Below, in pieces: positions 14,516 to 17,494 of a DNA stretch of 17,494 bases. The stretch spans positions 1 to 17,494 of the forward strand of contig CAIUQV010000564.1 of assembly GCA_903901375.1 (NCBI GenBank), read 5' to 3'. This DNA is from an uncultured Ignavibacteriota bacterium (GTDB lineage Bacteria > Bacteroidota > Ignavibacteria > Tepidaquicellales > Tepidaquicellaceae). Made by a program: the position numbers and the translations under genes. Each line of letters opens with the position of its first letter. Position 1 is the stretch's first letter. Below the pieces are notes generated by a model. It was given only the letters and a program-made list of their open reading frames with translations. It searched no databases and was not told the DNA's origin.

Positions 14516-16389
14516 TTTTTACCTCCAAGTCCTTTTAAAATTTCTTCAATTTTCTCTTCAATTTCAAAAGCCTTAAACGGAGTTCCTTTAACTTTATTAA
14601 ATTTGATTGCATCAACTAAATAATTCATTCTTATAAGTTTTGCAAGCTGACCCATATTAACTTCCGGAATCAGAATATTGTCAAAACTCTTCAGAACCTC
14701 CAGAGTATTTTTAGGCATCGGGTACAAATATTTCAGATGTGCGCTGGAAACTTTATTACCTTTTGCAATCTGATTCTCAACTGCTGAGGTTATTGCACCA
14801 AATGTACTTCCCCATCCAAGGACTAATAGTTTACCACTCTTATCACCAACAACTTCAAGCTCAGGAATATCGTTCGCAATATTCTGAATTTTCTGTTCTC
14901 TTGTCTTAACCATAAATTCGTGGTTATCAGGATCGTAACTTATATTACCATAAATATGCTGTTTCTCAAGTCCGCCAATTCTGTGCTCCATTCCAGGTGT
15001 TCCCGGTTTAACCCAAGGTCTTACAAGATTTTCATCTCTGTTGTAAGGATGAAATCCTTCAGGATTGGTGTTGAATTTTGCTGTCATCTCTGGAAGTTCC
15101 TCTAGTGTAACAACCTTCCATGGTTCGGAACCGTTACCAATGTAACCGTCGGTCAAAAGAATTACAGGAGTCATGTACTTCATCGCAAGTCTTGCTGCTT
15201 CTACTGCCATCGTAAAACAATCAGATGGAGTAGATGCCGCTACAACTGCGACAGGGCTTTCACCGTTCCTACCGTAAACCGCCTGTAAAAGGTCTGCCTG
15301 TTCTGTTTTAGTTGGTAAACCTGTTGATGGTCCTCCTCTTTGAACATTAACTATTACAAGAGGAAGTTCTGCCATAACAGCAAGTCCGATTGCTTCTGTT
15401 TTCAGAGCCATCCCCGGTCCACTGGTAGATGTAACACCAAGGCTTCCTGAAAAAGATGCACCGATTGCCGTTGCAATACCTGCAATTTCGTCTTCAGCCT
15501 GAAAAGTTTTTACACCGTAATTACGCATACCAGAAAGGAATTGTAAAACTTCAGTTGCAGGTGTTATTGGATAACTTCCTAAGAAAAGATCTACACCTGC
15601 TTTTTTTGCAGCTGCAACTAAACCAATTGCTACTGCTTCATTACCGTTAAGGTTTCTGTATACCCCCTTTGGTAATTCTGCAGGTTTTACTTCATACCTT
15701 GTATCGAATATTTCTGCTGTTTCTCCAAAATACAATCCCGCTTTTAATACTCTTATATTTGCATCAACAAGTTCAGGACTCTTCTTGAACTTATCGTTTA
15801 TCCATTTTAATGTAAGTTCAGGTGATTTATTGTATAACCAGTAAATTACACCGAGTGCAAAAAAGTTCTTACACTTTTGTGCAGTCTTCAAAGGAAGGTT
15901 TAATTCCTTCAAAGTTTCAAGTGTTGATTTTGTGATAGGAATAGCATGAACACTGTAACCGGAAAGAGAACCATCCTTTAAGGGATTTTCAGCATACCCG
16001 GCGAGCTCAAGATTCTTTCTTTCGAATGAATCTGAATTTACTATGATTATACCATTCTTTTTTAAATCTTTTAAGTTCACTTTTAATGCCGCTGGGTTCA
16101 TAGCAACAAGAACATCAACCGCATCCCCTGTAGTATAAATTTCGTGGCTAGAGAAGTGAATTGTATAACCGCTGACTCCATAAAGGCTTCCTGCCGGTGC
16201 ACGGATTTCTGCGGGGTAATCCGGTAATGTACCTAAGTCATTACCATAAGATGCAATCGTATCAGAAAACTGAGCCCCTGTTAATTGCATACCGTCTCCA
16301 GAATCACCAGCAAACCTTATTGTTACATCTTCAACAGTAACAACACTGGCAGCAGACTGATTCTGTTCTACTGATGTTTTATCGTTCAT
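14512..16389 (-). CDS. korA: 2-oxoacid:ferredoxin oxidoreductase, fused gamma-alpha subunit, probably 2-oxoglutarate-specific
   Basis: About 625 residues. The N-terminal gamma domain (about 22-210) begins VTIRFAGDSGDGMQLTG and carries PDYPAEIRAPAG. The alpha part (about 248-626) has SYPITPATE at 273-281, the conserved QAEDEIA near 298-304, TSTSGPGMALKTEAIGLAVMAELPLVIVNVQRGGPSTGLPTKTEQADL, and a C-terminal domain. Gamma-alpha fusion is common in Kor-type enzymes. The start is taken as ATG at 16387-16389; a TTG directly before it (16390-16392) would add one residue and is better spaced from the AAAGGA further upstream, so this is not settled. korB overlaps by 4 bp. A promoter with a dyad is predicted upstream. 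It makes acyl-CoA and reduced ferredoxin in the cytoplasm. Confidence 0.93.
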   Translation of the reverse strand: MNDKTSVEQNQSAASVVTVEDVTIRFAGDSGDGMQLTGAQFSDTIASYGNDLGTLPDYPAEIRAPAGSLYGVSGYTIHFSSHEIYTTGDAVDVLVAMNPAALKVNLKDLKKNGIIIVNSDSFERKNLELAGYAENPLKDGSLSGYSVHAIPITKSTLETLKELNLPLKTAQKCKNFFALGVIYWLYNKSPELTLKWINDKFKKSPELVDANIRVLKAGLYFGETAEIFDTRYEVKPAELPKGVYRNLNGNEAVAIGLVAAAKKAGVDLFLGSYPITPATEVLQFLSGMRNYGVKTFQAEDEIAGIATAIGASFSGSLGVTSTSGPGMALKTEAIGLAVMAELPLVIVNVQRGGPSTGLPTKTEQADLLQAVYGRNGESPVAVVAASTPSDCFTMAVEAARLAMKYMTPVILLTDGYIGNGSEPWKVVTLEELPEMTAKFNTNPEGFHPYNRDENLVRPWVKPGTPGMEHRIGGLEKQHIYGNISYDPDNHEFMVKTREQKIQNIANDIPELEVVGDKSGKLLVLGWGSTFGAITSAVENQIAKGNKVSSAHLKYLYPMPKNTLEVLKSFDNILIPEVNMGQLAKLIRMNYLVDAIKFNKVKGTPFKAFEIEEKIEEILKGLGGKK

Positions 16390-16429
16390 CAAAAGTATAT
16401 ATCCTTTTAATAATTTACTTTGGGAAAAT

Positions 16430-16461
16430 TAAAAATACTATTATTGAATAGTTTATTCAAG
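16430..16461 (-). promoter_or_regulatory. Predicted promoter of korAB
   Basis: Minus strand: CTTG (16461-16458), 20 nt, then TATTTTTA (16437-16430). This matches TTTG-N20-TAnnTTTG with one mismatch in each box. Spacing and distance to the start codon are nearly the same as at atpD. It lies just beyond the rplI terminator, so korAB would start its own transcript. Confidence 0.42.
16444..16460. promoter_or_regulatory. Dyad TTGAATA-N3-TATTCAA over the korA -33 element
   Basis: A perfect 7-bp inverted repeat with a 3-bp centre that includes the -33 TTG of the predicted korA promoter. Its core TGAA-N7-TTCA is the same form, in the same position relative to the promoter, as the dyad upstream of atpD. 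Confidence 0.42.
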
Positions 16462-16469
16462 TTATAAAG

Positions 16470-16497
16470 AAAAATCCATTCCCTTTTGAGGAATGGA
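16470..16497 (-). terminator. Rho-independent terminator after rplI
   Basis: Stem TCCATTCC/GGAATGGA of 8 bp with a 7-nt loop, followed on the minus strand by five T, about 30 bp after the rplI stop. It separates rplI from korAB. Confidence 0.85.
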
Positions 16498-16525
16498 CTT
16501 CGTTTGTATAAGATAAAATTCTTTA

Positions 16526-17023
16526 TTATTCTTTTCCTTCAACAGATGAATCGTCGCCTTTAGGCTCTTCAACAGATGCTTCTTCATCTTCGACAACTAC
16601 TTTCAGCTTTGCGATGACGTCAGTATATAATTTAACATCAACCACAAATTCGCCGAGTGATTTAATATGTTCAGGTACGCTGATCTTTTTCTTATCAACA
16701 TTATAACCCTTTTGTACTAAAACGTCGTGAATCATGGTAGGAGTGACTGAGCCATAAATCTTACCTTCTTCTGCAGTCTTTACTTTAATAGTAACGAGAT
16801 CAGTTTCAAGCCTAGAAGCAATAATCTTAGCGTCATTAGTTTCTCTCAGGATTTTTCTTCCCTGTTGTCTTCTTACTTCTTCGAATGACTTAATGCTCGA
16901 AGGTGTAGCCATAGTAGCAATTCCCTGAGGAATTAAATAATTTCTTGCATAGCCGTCTTTAACTTCTTTAATGTCTCCGGCTGTTCCGAGTAAATCGAAA
17001 TCCTTTTTTAATAATACTTTCAT
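16526..17023 (-). CDS. rplI: 50S ribosomal protein L9
   Basis: 165 residues from the ATG at 17021-17023. An upstream in-frame TTG at 17033-17035 would add four residues, but L9 proteins begin MKV, so the ATG is chosen. The N-terminal rRNA-binding domain carries the signature GYARNYLIPQGIA at 24-36. A connecting helix and the C-terminal domain (about 75-145, with GKIYGSVT) follow. The last 20 residues are an acidic Glu/Asp/Ser tail beyond the usual length of about 150. L9 binds 23S rRNA near the L1 stalk. It lies downstream of ssb with a 65-bp gap; rpsR, often located between these genes, is not there. Confidence 0.96.
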   Translation of the reverse strand: MKVLLKKDFDLLGTAGDIKEVKDGYARNYLIPQGIATMATPSSIKSFEEVRRQQGRKILRETNDAKIIASRLETDLVTIKVKTAEEGKIYGSVTPTMIHDVLVQKGYNVDKKKISVPEHIKSLGEFVVDVKLYTDVIAKLKVVVEDEEASVEEPKGDDSSVEGKE

Positions 17024-17039
17024 AATATTTTGCAATAAA

Positions 17040-17057
17040 CGGATGGCAACCCACCCG
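17040..17057 (-). promoter_or_regulatory. Hairpin in the ssb-rplI spacer
   Basis: On the minus strand CGGGTGG and CCATCCG form a 7-bp stem with one G·U pair and a 4-nt loop GTTG, 17 nt before the rplI start. It is GC-rich in an AT-rich spacer and has no strong T run after it. It could be a translational control or processing site; no known ribosomal-protein leader motif is recognised. Confidence 0.35.
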
Positions 17058-17088
17058 AGTTAATATATTTTTAAAACTTTTATAATTA

Positions 17089-17494
17089 TTATTTAATTAA
17101 ATCTGAATCTTCCGGTGAAAGCAGTGAATCAAAACTCTCATCGGTAAATGTTGAAGGTTCATCTTTATCATGTGCATCACCAGCTCTTTTATTAAGGAAC
17201 TGAATTCTTCTTGCTTTAATCTCAACTATAGTTCTATTAGAGCCGTCTTCAGTCTTAAATGTTCTGCTTTGTAATTCACCATCAACTAATACAGCGTTTC
17301 CTTTTTTAAGTTTATCCCTGCAACTTTCAGCGAGTCTGTTCCAGGCAACTATTCCGACGTAGCAAACATCTTCTTTCCAGTCTTCGTTCTTGTCTCTAAA
17401 TCTTCTGTTACTTGCAATCGAGAAATTGACCACCGGTGTTCCGTTTGTTGTTTGTCTGAAAATCGGGTCCTTTGTCAGGTTTCCTGCAATGATA
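17089..17494 (-). CDS. ssb: Single-stranded DNA-binding protein, N-terminus cut by right edge
   Basis: The frame is open to the window edge and gives 134 residues. It starts inside the first strand of the OB fold (IIAGNLTKDPIFRQTTNGTPVVNFSIASNR), so only about ten N-terminal residues are missing; the GTG within GTPVVN is not a start. The core DWKEDVCYVGIVAWNRLAESC and KKGNAVLVDGELQSR is standard SSB. SSB coats single-stranded DNA and recruits replication and repair proteins. The tail is short and ends EDSDLIK; the usual acidic tip ending in Pro-Phe is absent, and no simple frameshift near the stop restores it. It lies upstream of rplI on the same strand. Confidence 0.95.
   Translation of the reverse strand, partial: IIAGNLTKDPIFRQTTNGTPVVNFSIASNRRFRDKNEDWKEDVCYVGIVAWNRLAESCRDKLKKGNAVLVDGELQSRTFKTEDGSNRTIVEIKARRIQFLNKRAGDAHDKDEPSTFTDESFDSLLSPEDSDLIK

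Noticed and set aside
16382..16389. TACTTTTG just before the korA start as a -7 element
   Set aside because: It would place the transcription start inside the gene and lacks a -33 partner; the element at 16430-16461 fits better.
17024..17035. Longer L9 starting at TTG 17035
   Set aside because: It adds MQNI before the family-typical MKV start; the ATG at 17021-17023 is preferred.
17431..17433. GTG at 17433 as the ssb start
   Set aside because: The frame continues to the window edge with a clear SSB N-terminal strand, so the gene is cut, not short.

Overview
The window is AT-rich bacterial chromosome and looks like a member of the Bacteroidota/Chlorobiota/Ignavibacteria group. Three things point there. 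The secreted zinc carboxypeptidase ends in a type IX secretion (T9SS) sorting domain with the motif NYPNPFNPVT. atpD and atpC form a two-gene unit apart from the other ATP synthase genes. The best promoter, upstream of atpD, fits the Bacteroidetes pattern TTTG-N20-TAnnTTTG rather than the E. coli sigma70 pattern. The exact species cannot be read from the sequence. Everything from 329 to 17494 looks like core genome, with no transposase, integrase, phage gene or CRISPR array.

Layout, left to right. Positions 1-47 hold the 5' part of a minus-strand tRNA-Lys(UUU), cut by the window edge. Upstream of it, at 48-311, lie three exact-period 88-bp tandem repeats. Each contains a tRNA-Lys-like 5' part (acceptor strand, D arm, anticodon arm) followed by a non-tRNA 3' part. 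Next come atpC and atpD (minus strand), then a divergent promoter region and a secreted M14 carboxypeptidase (plus). At 4152-4504 is a gene-poor stretch of about 350 bp bracketed by two nearly identical GC-rich terminator hairpins and full of small dyads. Then follow glmS, a MoxR ATPase and a pair of M16 peptidase-like genes (all minus; the last three overlap). Divergent from these is a 1075-residue cell-envelope protein (plus) combining a gluzincin protease domain, a TolB-like propeller and an outer-membrane beta-barrel. The right part carries korB and korA (2-oxoacid:ferredoxin oxidoreductase, minus), rplI, and ssb, which is cut by the right edge.

How the genes fit together. atpDC and korAB belong to energy metabolism. 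Their predicted promoters share a 15-bp dyad, TGAA-N7-TTCA, in the same register over the -33 element, which suggests a common regulator. glmS supplies amino sugar for the envelope. The M16 pair, MoxR, the M14 enzyme and the protease-propeller-barrel protein are protein-processing or envelope functions. The most unusual object is the tRNA-derived array next to atpC: two units are almost identical, and the four substitutions that mark the variant copy all fall on predicted base pairs and preserve or improve pairing.
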